The notes under the pieces were generated by a model. The model worked only from the letters and a program-made list of their open reading frames with translations. It was not told the DNA's origin and searched no databases. Below are positions 1 to 7,809 of a DNA stretch of 32,878 nt, piece after piece. The stretch is from NCBI GenBank assembly GCA_020726025.1, contig DYTH01000009.1, forward strand, positions 1-32,878. The letters run 5' to 3'. The stretch comes from Syntrophus aciditrophicus (GTDB lineage Bacteria > Desulfobacterota > Syntrophia > Syntrophales > UBA5619). Each line of letters opens with the position of its first letter. Positions within the stretch are counted from its first letter, which is position 1. The translations under genes and the position numbers were made by a program.

Positions 1-30
1 TCCCGCTCAGAATCGTTGCGGGAATGACAA
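1..30. repeat. truncated intergenic inverted repeat at window edge
   Basis: The first bases form a short inverted repeat (tcccgc at 1-6 pairing with gcggga at 18-23) followed by atgacaa. This resembles the end of the dispersed 'cattcc...ggaatgac' type intergenic repeats seen again near 16.3-16.5 kb. It is cut by the window edge, so its full extent is unknown. Confidence 0.4.
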
Positions 31-99
31 GAATGGGGAGTTTTGCAATTACCTCTGGTGATTGATAATTTTTTTTTCATCCCCATTGCGTTCGCCGGA

Positions 100-546
100 T
101 TATTCCTGTTCAAGCGCCTTTAGCACGTTCACACGCAACGCTTGTACGGAAAACGGCTTCTGGAGGAAATGGACCCCTGCATCCAACGCCCCGTTCGGGG
201 AGATAACATCGTACGAGTATCCCGAGGTAAGAAGACATTTGATATCCGGACAGAGGAGGCGTATGTTGCTCGCCAGCTCCTGGCCGTTCATTTGGGGCAT
301 GATTACGTCCGTGAGTAGCAGGTCTATCCCCCCGGGATGCTCACCCGCCAGACGAATCGCCTCTGCGGGCGTACCGGTGCTCAGCGCCTTATAACCGGCG
401 CCTTCAAGTATTTCCTTGTTCATCTGATCACAACACCCTTTGGGATGACAATCCCAACGTTCCGGTCGACGCACTTTCGGGCAAGATACAGCCATTATGC
501 TGTTTGACGATTCCGTAGCAGGTCGCAAGCCCGAGTTCTGTCCCCT
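100..546 (-). pseudogene. remnant of hybrid sensor histidine kinase (HATPase end plus receiver domain)
   Basis: The open frame 100-528 encodes most of a CheY-like receiver domain: the phosphoacceptor region LLLTDVIMPQMNG, the LTSGYS switch segment and the FLQKPFS lysine loop. It lacks the usual N-terminal beta strand with the acidic Asp pair. Just upstream, in a different frame (about 470-546), the sequence reads GTELGLATCYGIVKQHNG, which is the G2 box end of a histidine-kinase ATPase domain. The two parts normally belong to one hybrid kinase. Here they are joined by a frameshift and a deletion that removes the start of the receiver. I therefore read this as a dead C-terminal remnant of a two-component hybrid kinase. 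The receiver ORF could still be translated from a TTG, but without its acidic pocket it is unlikely to be phosphorylated normally. Confidence 0.7.
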
Positions 547-581
547 TGTAGAATTAGCGAGACGAAGACCGGCAATTCATC

Positions 582-611
582 TTGACACCTGCTGGTAAAA
601 CCGGCTATATC
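582..611 (+). promoter_or_regulatory. predicted sigma70-type promoter upstream of the AAA/DUF4143 gene
   Basis: TTGACA at 582-587 is followed after 18 bases by TATATC at 606-611. An inverted repeat GGTAAAA (594-600) / TTTTACC (612-618) straddles the -10 hexamer and could be an operator. The predicted transcript would carry a leader of about 165 nt before the ATG at 784. This is a motif-based prediction only. Confidence 0.4.
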
Positions 612-783
612 TTTTACCGGTTAAGGCAGGATTGCGGCTTTGCATCTTTTTTGTCACTTCAATCATCTGCCACGCAAAAGCCGGCATCCTGTAATTTAAC
701 GATGTTACGCGCAGATTTACCGCGGGAGGCCGTAAGAGGGGATTCTAAACTTTTCCATCAGCAACCACGTTAAGGAGAAACCG

Positions 784-2109
784 ATGATTGAAACAATAAA
801 GTCCATACTCCTCGACTTCCAGGAAAGCAGCATGGAAACCGGGGTGCCCCGGCGTCTGCATATTGAGACCATGCCTGGCAAAGCCATCGTCTGCATCGGA
901 GTGCGCAGAAGCGGCAAGTCAACGTACATGTTTCAGATTATTGAAAAACTTCTTGCCGACGGGGTATCGCAACAAAACATCCTGTACATGAACTTTTTTG
1001 ACGATCGCCTGCACGATCTGAGGGCGGACAATCTTGCCCTGATCGCCGAGGCCTATTATTCGATCTATCCGGAAAAGAAAAACAGCGAGACGGTCTATTG
1101 TTTTTTTGACGAAATTCAGGCAGTCCCCGGGTGGGAGCCTTTCATTGACCGCTTGATGCGGACGGAAAAATGCGAGGTTTATCTGACGGGCTCGTCGGCA
1201 AGAATGCTCTCCAGGGAAATCGCGACGCAGATGCGCGGCAGGGCGCTTTCATGGGAGATTTTTCCGTTCTCGTTCCGGGAATTTCTCGACTGCAAAAAAA
1301 TCGGAAGCGAGGGGGCATTATCGACGAAGCAGAGGCTTCTCGTCCAGAAGGCTTTTGATGAATACATGGAGGTCGGCGGCTTCCCCGAGGTTGCCGCCCT
1401 TGGTCGGAACATGCGGATCAAAACCCATCAGGAATACTTTCATGCCATATTATTTCGGGATCTTGTTGAGCGTCACGACGTTTCTCATCCGAAAGCGGTG
1501 TCCGATCTGGCGCACCGGCTGGTGAACAACACCGCCTCCCTCTACACGGTCAACAGCCTGACGGGATATCTCCATTCGCTGGGTCATAAGGCCCCCAAAT
1601 CGGCTGTTTCTGATTACATAGAGTGGTTCGAAGACGCCTATTTCCTGTTCACGGTGCGAATATTCGATGCGTCGCTCGCGCGCGCAAACACCAATCCGAA
1701 AAAGATTTACTGTGTTGACCATGCCCTGGTCGCCTCCGTGTCATCGGGGATTCTGCTAAACTCCGGACATCTCCTGGAAAACATCGTATTTACAGCCCTG
1801 CGACAGTCCCACCAGGAAATTTACTACTACAAGACGAAGAACGGCCGGGAGGTTGACTTCATCGTTCCGGCGCGCGGCCAGGGGCATGTGCTCATCCAGG
1901 TTTGCGAATCGCTGGCCGAACCGCAAACGAGAAAGCGGGAAACGGCGGCTCTGAACGAGGCAATGGCCGAATTGGGATTGAAAACCGGAATTATCGTGAC
2001 CAGGAACGCTGATGAGCTAATCGCCGCCGACACGGGTACCATCGAGGTGATCCCTGCCTGGCGCTTTCTGCTCGATATCTCAAGCCCATCAAACAACCAT
2101 GGGGTTTAA
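784..2109 (+). CDS. AAA+ ATPase with DUF4143 domain (COG1373-like)
   Basis: This 441-residue protein has a P-loop (GVRRSGKST, about residues 39-47), a Walker B segment ending in FFDEIQ (about 107-112) and a sensor-like LTGSSA. These belong to the N-terminal ATPase of the COG1373 group. The C-terminal half carries the DUF4143 region with YYYKTKNGREVDFIV, a pattern reminiscent of PD-(D/E)xK nuclease folds. Members are widespread in bacteria and archaea, often scattered and horizontally transferred, and their biological role is not established. The ATG follows a good ribosome binding site (aaggagaaaccg). The gene stands alone between pseudogene remnants but looks intact and of normal length, with a plausible promoter of its own. 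The family assignment is confident; no function is claimed. Confidence 0.9.
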   Translation: MIETIKSILLDFQESSMETGVPRRLHIETMPGKAIVCIGVRRSGKSTYMFQIIEKLLADGVSQQNILYMNFFDDRLHDLRADNLALIAEAYYSIYPEKKNSETVYCFFDEIQAVPGWEPFIDRLMRTEKCEVYLTGSSARMLSREIATQMRGRALSWEIFPFSFREFLDCKKIGSEGALSTKQRLLVQKAFDEYMEVGGFPEVAALGRNMRIKTHQEYFHAILFRDLVERHDVSHPKAVSDLAHRLVNNTASLYTVNSLTGYLHSLGHKAPKSAVSDYIEWFEDAYFLFTVRIFDASLARANTNPKKIYCVDHALVASVSSGILLNSGHLLENIVFTALRQSHQEIYYYKTKNGREVDFIVPARGQGHVLIQVCESLAEPQTRKRETAALNEAMAELGLKTGIIVTRNADELIAADTGTIEVIPAWRFLLDISSPSNNHGV

Positions 2110-2242
2110 AAAACGAGAAAAAAAGGGGGCAGGTTTACATCCTGCACTTTTATAGACGACGTATTCATTCATTTTCATGTCGTCACGTGGAGAAATGTGT
2201 AGAGAGTGGGCCTGACCCCTTATATTCCTGGGAAAAATCCAT

Positions 2243-2857
2243 TCACTGATTCCTTGTTTCAGTGGTGTCAACAAAACAGGTCACCCGGCTGCGGGGCGAC
2301 AGGTAGTTGAAAATTTCCGGAGGAAGCGCCGCCGGGCGGATCGAGTTTACGATTTTCAACTCCGGTTCATCCAGCATTTCGACGATCAACGCGTCCTTTT
2401 GGGGTATCTCCGGGTCGTACATCACGATGCTTGGATGGAGCTGGCTTTGGGGGTTCACCGAGATGACCATGCCAATTGAACCGTTGTTCAACTGCACGAC
2501 CGTCCCCGGCGGGTAGATGCCGAGGCAGCGGATAAAGCTGGCCAGGAGTTTCTGATCGAAGAGCTCCTTCTGGACGGAAAACATGATGGCGAGGGCCTCG
2601 AACGGGGTCATGCAGTCGGCGGCGACCATTTTGTTACAGTGGTTGTCGCAGGTGTTGGCAATCGCGGTGATCCTGCTGAGAAGGTCGATCTCTTCGCCCT
2701 TGAGTCCTGTGGGATAACCTGTCCCGTTCCAGGCTTCATGATGCTGGTAAACGATAATCAGGATGGGCTTGGGAATGTTTTGCAACGCGGCCAGTTTTTC
2801 AGTCTCTCGTCCGCTTCTAAATGTCCTCGAATTCTTTATCGTCTTTTTGAAAGAGGG
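2243..2857 (-). pseudogene. truncated HD-GYP domain protein (C-terminal half)
   Basis: The frame keeps the second half of an HD-GYP phosphodiesterase domain: QHHEAWNGTGYPTGLKGEEI followed by the SRITAIANTCD segment. After it comes the C-terminal extension found in this family (LIxxLGIYPPGTVVQLNNGSIG and a beta-rich tail). The upstream half with the catalytic HD pair and the first metal ligands is missing. The frame stays open only to about 2857, where an in-frame TGA occurs, and the track start at 2785 is a TTG inside the domain. Intact HD-GYP proteins hydrolyse cyclic di-GMP. This fragment cannot form the bimetal site, so it is called a pseudogene. Nothing recognisable lies between its broken end and the CheD-like sequence at 3075. 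Confidence 0.75.
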
Positions 2858-3074
2858 TCAGAGCGGTTCTAAGAGATTTTACCAACAGCCGATGATGGAT
2901 AGTCTTTTTTTACCGGGGTGTCAAGCACTGTCGTGGGAAGTGTCGTGGGAAGGAACAAGAAGGGTGTTTGCCTGGAGATGGAGAAAGCTGAAAACCCGCC
3001 TTTACTGCCAAAGAAGCGTTATGACAAAATACAAAAAACCGGATTTTCCCTTTCAGATATGCTATGAGTGCCCG

Positions 3075-3293
3075 ACAATTTATGGGAGTTTGAACAACGC
3101 CTTTTGTCATTCCGGACGTGGTAAGACGGGCGATGCTTCGTATGCGTTATTTCCAGATGGCGTTGAAAATACTAAATGCCAGGCTGCATTGACAAAAACA
3201 GCTTCGATGACGTTTTTCAAAAAACGGGGCGCCACCACGGACAGCCCGGCTCGGATGGACGCACCCAACGGGGGCGCAATGGAAAATTATTAA
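3075..3293 (+). pseudogene. degenerate CheD-like N-terminal sequence, in frame with the HDOD gene
   Basis: In the frame that leads into the HDOD gene, the translation resembles the first two thirds of the chemotaxis deamidase CheD: a GSxxxxFCHSGRGKTGDASYALFPDG stretch, then a segment ending ARMDAPNGGAMENY, which parallels the usual ...GGAxM loop. Two residues known to matter in CheD are not kept: the GSC cysteine reads GSL, and the histidine of the GGxxH motif reads tyrosine. A TAA at 3291-3293 ends the frame, and ATG 3300 restarts it in the same frame. The match was made by eye and the first part is weak. I infer a decayed CheD module once continuous with the downstream protein. Confidence 0.45.
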
Positions 3294-3299
3294 TCAGGA

Positions 3300-4439
3300 A
3301 TGAAAAGTTTTATGTCCATTTCAAAAAAACACTATGTTGCAGCAGGAGAGTTCGAAATCTCCTCTGACATCGGGGGACGTACGGTGGAGATCGTCAAAAA
3401 GCTCCTCCGCGAAAATAAAATCCCCATCAAAGATTCAGAGGTGGGTGGTTTTTTCAGTTGCACCATGAGCCTTAACCTGGCCTCCTTCGAAACATCCGTC
3501 ATTCCCGCCCAGGCGACGATTGTGGCCGCCCCGGGAAAATTCAGGAAAACCACATTGCCGGAGGTCAGGGCCTCGCTGGACAATCTGCAGCCCATTCCGC
3601 AGGTGGCCCTTAAAATCATGCGTCTGATGGACGACTTTCAGTACGATGTCCAGACCATCGCCGATGAAATCCGTCAGGAACAGGTCATCGTCGCCAGTAT
3701 GCTCAAGCTGTGCAATTCGGCGCTCTATTTTGGTAATGTGCAGCTTGACTCCCTGGACAAGGCGATCCCCCTGCTGGGGGAAAGCCTGTTCATCAAAACC
3801 ATCATCTCGTCTGCCGTATCGTCATTTTACAACCAGTCAGACGCGGGATACTCCCTCTGCAAGGGCGGCCTCTACCATCATGCCGTCGCCGCAGCCATCA
3901 TCTCCGAACAGATAGCGGCGACAACCGGCACGGCATCCCCCTCTGTTGCCTACACGGCCGGGCTTATCCATGATATCGGGATGGTGGCGCTGGACCAGTA
4001 CATCGCCCCCATTTCCCCTCTTTTTTACCGGACACTCGACAGGGAGGAAAAAGACATGCTGACGGTGGAAAAAGAACTTCTCGGCGTTAACCACTGCGAG
4101 GCGGGGGAAGAACTTGCCGCTCTCTGGGGCATCCCGTCGCCTCTTGCCGATGCAATCCGTTACCACCATTTTCCGGAAGAGGCAGGGGGCGACGCGGTTA
4201 TCCCCCATATTGTCTATCTTGCCGATCTGATCCTGTCCCGGTTTCATGCCGACCTCAAAATTGAACGGATCGACACGGAGCATCTCGAATCGAGGATGAA
4301 GCGTCTGGGCCTCTCCCCCAGCGCTCTTTTGGGTATCGTGGGACGCCTTCCCAAAGAAGTCTTTGGCTCTTCTCCGGATATCGCATTGGCAAACAATCCC
4401 GCCAGGGCGATACGGCAAACATTTCCAGCAAGCGATTGA
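3300..4439 (+). CDS. HDOD-domain signalling protein with CheD C-terminal-like segment
   Basis: Residues about 14-68 (DIGGRTVEIVKKLLRENKIP, then DSEVGG) match the C-terminal portion of CheD. Residues about 88-300 form an HDOD domain: PIPQVALKIMRLMDD, then VASMLKLCNSALYF, then GLIHDIGMVALDQY. Most HDOD domains lack metal-binding residues, but this one retains a histidine pair at 193-194, HD at 224-225, and a later YHH, so a metal site is conceivable. HDOD proteins act in signalling, motility or stress regulation, and none of these roles can be assigned here. The ATG at 3300 has a poorly spaced AGGA, and Met5 (3312) is an alternative start. The upstream in-frame sequence looks like the rest of CheD behind a stop codon (see the pseudogene at 3075). 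The thioredoxin-like gene follows after 37 nt and may be co-transcribed. Confidence 0.8.
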   Translation: MKSFMSISKKHYVAAGEFEISSDIGGRTVEIVKKLLRENKIPIKDSEVGGFFSCTMSLNLASFETSVIPAQATIVAAPGKFRKTTLPEVRASLDNLQPIPQVALKIMRLMDDFQYDVQTIADEIRQEQVIVASMLKLCNSALYFGNVQLDSLDKAIPLLGESLFIKTIISSAVSSFYNQSDAGYSLCKGGLYHHAVAAAIISEQIAATTGTASPSVAYTAGLIHDIGMVALDQYIAPISPLFYRTLDREEKDMLTVEKELLGVNHCEAGEELAALWGIPSPLADAIRYHHFPEEAGGDAVIPHIVYLADLILSRFHADLKIERIDTEHLESRMKRLGLSPSALLGIVGRLPKEVFGSSPDIALANNPARAIRQTFPASD

Positions 4440-4476
4440 ATGAATAAAATAATCAATACTATATAGAGGAGGATCA

Positions 4477-4830
4477 ATGTTAAGAACCAAACTTGCCCAT
4501 CTGGATGACCCGAATGAAATGAAGAAGGCGTTGGAGGAAAATGAAAACGTGATGGTCTGCTGCGGCCGGATGGGACCGATGTGTATCCCCGTTTACGTGG
4601 CGATGGAACAGCTCCAGCCGCTTTATCCCCATGTGAAATTGTACGATCAGGACTTTGACGGCCCGGCGGCCGGCTATATCAGAAGGCTCCCGGAATGCGC
4701 CCGCTTCATGGGGCTTCCGTTCACGATCTACTTTAAAAACGGGAAGGTCGCCGCGGCGACGACGAGCATTCAGAGTAAAAAACAGGTAGCGGATCTGCTC
4801 GATCAGGTCTATGGAGCGTCCACCCGATAA
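4477..4830 (+). CDS. thioredoxin-fold protein with atypical cysteine motif
   Basis: This 117-residue protein has thioredoxin-fold features: a central strand into the cysteine region VMVCCGRMGPMCIPVY, a cis-proline region GLPFTIYFKNGK, and a C-terminal helix. The usual WCGPC is replaced by CC-GRMGPM-C, so Cys29 and Cys36 are separated by six residues, with Cys28 beside them and another cysteine at 74 (LPEC). A standard CxxC redox pair is therefore absent. A disulfide chemistry using Cys28/29 with Cys36, or metal binding, is possible but unproven. There is no signal peptide, so it is probably cytoplasmic. The ribosome binding site is strong (agaggaggatca). It lies 37 nt after the HDOD gene and converges on the complex I operon. 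Confidence 0.75.
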   Translation: MLRTKLAHLDDPNEMKKALEENENVMVCCGRMGPMCIPVYVAMEQLQPLYPHVKLYDQDFDGPAAGYIRRLPECARFMGLPFTIYFKNGKVAAATTSIQSKKQVADLLDQVYGASTR

Positions 4831-4855
4831 CCCCTCCCCCCGATAAAACCGGGAC

Positions 4856-4876
4856 GGCGGGGCCTTCAGCCCCGCC
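4856..4876. terminator. GC-rich hairpin between convergent genes
   Basis: A perfect 8-bp stem (ggcggggc / gccccgcc) with a 5-nt loop lies between the thioredoxin-like gene and the end of nuoN. It has no T tract on either side, so it could be a Rho-assisted stop, a bidirectional transcript end, or simply one of the GC-rich palindromes common in intergenic DNA. Confidence 0.4.
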
Positions 4877-6261
4877 TACATAACCCTGACGAACATCTCC
4901 ATGACAGGCAAAGGCATGATGCCGAGAACAAGGATGATAACGCTGAAGAGAACGCAGAGGATTTTTTCGGAGAATGTCAGGTTCAACGGGCTTTCTTCTT
5001 TTGCCTCCCGCGAGTAGCTGACCCTGACAAGATTCAAATAGTAAAATATGGACAAAACCGTATTAACGGCGGCGATGATAACGATCGGGAGATATCCGGC
5101 CTTGAACGCCGTTACCAGAAGGAAGAACTTCCCGGTAAAACCACCCGTGGGCGGAATGCCGGCCAGTGAAAAGGCTGCGACGGCGAGCGTGAGGGCAAGC
5201 AGCGGCGATCGGCGGGCAAGCCCTGCCAGATCGGCAACCTTCAGGTTTTCACCGTTTCGGGAAAGAAGCATGATCACGTAGAACAACGAGAGATTCATGA
5301 ACAGATACACGGTGATGTAATACGCCACCACGGCGCTCCCGCTTTTGTTGAACGCCAGAAGTCCCAGCATCAGATATCCTGCGTGCGCGATCCCGGAGTA
5401 GCCAAGCAGTCGTTTGATGTCCTGCTGGACCAGGCCGGCCAGGTTGCCCACCGTCATGGAAAAGGCGGCAAGAACCATCAGGACCATCGCGAGCTGCGCA
5501 AGTGGGGCTCCCGCAAGCATGGTCAGTCTTATCAGAAGCGCGGCGCCGGCGACCTTCGGCACAGTGGCGATAAAGGTTGTCGTCGCATCGGATGCGCCTT
5601 CATAGATATCCGGCGCCCAGAAGTGGAGAGGGAAAAGCGAAAGCTTGAAGAAAAACGCCGTCATGGTAAGGACCAGCGCCAGGATGCCGAGAGGCTTGTC
5701 GATGATAGCAGGCATCCCCGAGACAATATCCGCCAGATAGGTAGAGTGCGTCATCGCGTAGAGATAACCCATCCCGTAAAGCATCACCCCCGTGGCGACA
5801 GCGCCGAAAAACAGGTACTTGATGGCCGCTTCAAGGTGTCCCGTCGTCTTGCTTCGCCGCAGAGGGACAATCGCGTAGAGGCTGAAAGAGGAAATCTCCA
5901 GACTGATCAGAATCGATATCAATTCCACGGAGCTGACAAGGGCGGTGAGACCCAGCGTGGAAAAACCGAGGAACATGAAAAACTCCGGCATGTTGTCAAC
6001 TTCATCGTCCCTGTTGAACATGAAAACGACAAAGGTCAGACCGACCGTCAGAATCAGTTTGAATATCTGTGAAAAGCCGTTAACCTGATAGGCGCCGTAA
6101 AAAAGAAGCCCGTTTGCATTCAACGTGATCAGCGATACCGCAACTGCCCCGAGGGAGAATATCCGGGCGGGAAGAAAAAGGGATTTCCCCCCCTTCCCCA
6201 AAGAGAGGAAGAGAAAGAGAACGGAAAAGAGAAGCAGATAAATTTCAAGCAGCAGCGTCAT
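4876..6261 (-). CDS. nuoN: NADH-quinone oxidoreductase-like complex, subunit N (antiporter-like)
   Basis: This is the last gene of the complex I operon. The 461-residue polytopic membrane protein is of usual NuoN length. The TM5 glutamate lies in LISLEISSFSLYA (Glu122), the TM7 lysine in FFFKLSLFPLHFWAPD (Lys206), and the TM8 lysine in TVPKVAGA (Lys236). These are the known proton-channel residues of the family. NuoN sits next to NuoK in the membrane arm and contributes one ion-translocation half-channel pair. It starts 12 nt after the nuoM stop. The product is integral to the cytoplasmic membrane. Confidence 0.93.
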   Translation of the reverse strand: MTLLLEIYLLLFSVLFLFLSLGKGGKSLFLPARIFSLGAVAVSLITLNANGLLFYGAYQVNGFSQIFKLILTVGLTFVVFMFNRDDEVDNMPEFFMFLGFSTLGLTALVSSVELISILISLEISSFSLYAIVPLRRSKTTGHLEAAIKYLFFGAVATGVMLYGMGYLYAMTHSTYLADIVSGMPAIIDKPLGILALVLTMTAFFFKLSLFPLHFWAPDIYEGASDATTTFIATVPKVAGAALLIRLTMLAGAPLAQLAMVLMVLAAFSMTVGNLAGLVQQDIKRLLGYSGIAHAGYLMLGLLAFNKSGSAVVAYYITVYLFMNLSLFYVIMLLSRNGENLKVADLAGLARRSPLLALTLAVAAFSLAGIPPTGGFTGKFFLLVTAFKAGYLPIVIIAAVNTVLSIFYYLNLVRVSYSREAKEESPLNLTFSEKILCVLFSVIILVLGIMPLPVMEMFVRVM

Positions 6262-6273
6262 TGGATCAACCCC

Positions 6274-7758
6274 TTAATGGGAAACTTTATCGAGTTGCGT
6301 GGCAAGGTTCACCAGCGTGTATTCCATCACATTGACGAAAGGACGGGGGAAAAGCCCCACCCAGAGGACAAAAATCGCCAGGGGAACCATGTAAATAATC
6401 TCGCGAAGGTTCATGTCTTTAATATCCCGCTTGTCCTCACGGCCCCAGGCAACCTGTTTCAACAACTTCAGCATGTAGGCGGCCGCCACCACCGCCCCCA
6501 CGACGGCGAAAAATCCGGCTGTCTTATTGACGGCAAAGGCGCCGATCAGGACGTACAACTCGCCGACAAAGCTGTTCGTCCCCGGAAAAGCAAAAGACGA
6601 GACGGCGAAGAGCCCGAAGAAGAACATGTAGATCGGCATGATTTTCCCCAGCCCGGCATTATCGTATATCTGCCGACTGTGGGTGCGTTCATAGACCATT
6701 CCGACTAAAAGGAAGAGGCCGCCGGTGGTAATTCCGTGGTTCAGCATCTGGAAAAGCGCCCCGACAAAACCGTAAATGGAAAAGGTGAAGATGCCGAGGA
6801 TGACAAACCCCATGTGGGCGACGCTCGAATAGGCGACGAGCTTTTTCATGTCGGTCTGCGACAGACAGACAAAACCACCGTAAATAATCCCGATGATGGA
6901 CAAAACGATCATCAGCGGGGCAAAGTAAAAACTCGCCTGAGGAACAATCGGCAGACAAAAGCGCATGAAGCCGTACGTGCCCATTTTCAGGAGGATGCTG
7001 GCAAGAAAAACCGAGCCGACGGTCGGCGCTTCGGTATGGGCGGCGGGCAACCATGTATGGAACGGAAACATCGGAACCTTGATCGCGAAGGCGATCCCGA
7101 AGGCAAGAAACACCCAGAACTGAAACTGGAAGGTGTAATCTTTGAACATCGCCTCGGGAATGCTGAAGGTTCCGTTGACCAGATAGATGGCGATAATCGC
7201 GACCAGCAGAAAGACGCTCCCGAACAGCGTGTAAATAAAGAACTTGAGCGAGGCGTAATCCTTGTTCGGCCCTCCCCAGATGGCAATCAGCAGGTACATC
7301 GGGATCAGCATCGCTTCCCAGAAGAAATAGAAGAGGATAAAATCCAGCGAACAGAAGACGCCGATCATCGCCGTCTCCATGATCAGGATGGAGATCATAA
7401 ACTCCTTGACGCGCGTCTGAATGGCCTTCCAGGAAGACAGTACGGCGATGGGGGAGATGATCGTCGTAAGCAGGATCAGCATGATGGAAATGCCGTCGAT
7501 CCCGAGCATATAGTTGATATTGAATGACGAGACCCACGAAATCCGTTCCCCGAACTGGAAAATCGTGGTTGTGGGATCAAAATTGACAAACAGAAAGGCA
7601 GAGACGGCGAGGGTTAAAAGCGCCGTAATCATCGCGGCAACCTTAATGGCCTTCTCGTTGCTCATGAAAAGGATGAAGAGGACTCCAAAGAGCGGCATAA
7701 AAATAGTGGTCGAAAGCACTGGAAATCCAAACGGATTCATTGTCAGGTATGGCAACAT
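6274..7758 (-). CDS. nuoM: NADH-quinone oxidoreductase-like complex, subunit M (antiporter-like)
   Basis: This 494-residue subunit has about 14 predicted membrane segments. The conserved ion-channel residues are present: Glu148 in FFWEAMLIPMYLL, Lys227 in AIKVPMFPFHTWLPAAH and Lys258 in LLKMGTYGF. The stretch AHTEAPTVGSV is typical of NuoM and separates it from the MrpD-like subunits encoded just upstream. It is one of the proton- (or Na+-) translocating antiporter-like subunits of the membrane arm. The gene is preceded by a 51-nt gap and followed closely by nuoN. An ATG start with a GGAAGAGAAATC ribosome site supports the annotated beginning. Confidence 0.93.
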   Translation of the reverse strand: MLPYLTMNPFGFPVLSTTIFMPLFGVLFILFMSNEKAIKVAAMITALLTLAVSAFLFVNFDPTTTIFQFGERISWVSSFNINYMLGIDGISIMLILLTTIISPIAVLSSWKAIQTRVKEFMISILIMETAMIGVFCSLDFILFYFFWEAMLIPMYLLIAIWGGPNKDYASLKFFIYTLFGSVFLLVAIIAIYLVNGTFSIPEAMFKDYTFQFQFWVFLAFGIAFAIKVPMFPFHTWLPAAHTEAPTVGSVFLASILLKMGTYGFMRFCLPIVPQASFYFAPLMIVLSIIGIIYGGFVCLSQTDMKKLVAYSSVAHMGFVILGIFTFSIYGFVGALFQMLNHGITTGGLFLLVGMVYERTHSRQIYDNAGLGKIMPIYMFFFGLFAVSSFAFPGTNSFVGELYVLIGAFAVNKTAGFFAVVGAVVAAAYMLKLLKQVAWGREDKRDIKDMNLREIIYMVPLAIFVLWVGLFPRPFVNVMEYTLVNLATQLDKVSH

Positions 7759-7809
7759 GATTTCTCTTCCTTAAAACAGCCTCTTAATGAAAAAACCACG
7801 GGCAGCCCG

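Noticed and set aside
2110-2242. Possible small gene or RNA between the ATPase and the HD-GYP remnant
   Set aside because: No start with a ribosome site, no conserved peptide and no strong structure could be seen in these 133 bases.
2763-3074. Plus-strand ORF 2763-3293 as a complete 176-residue gene
   Set aside because: Its first 100 residues show no family features and lie over the HD-GYP remnant on the other strand. Only the last third resembles CheD.
5383-6072. Plus-strand ORF of 229 residues and similar long plus-strand ORFs through 4.9-16 kb
   Set aside because: They are antisense shadows of the nuo genes, rich in R, H, G, Q and D with no domain features, as expected from the reverse strand of membrane-protein genes.
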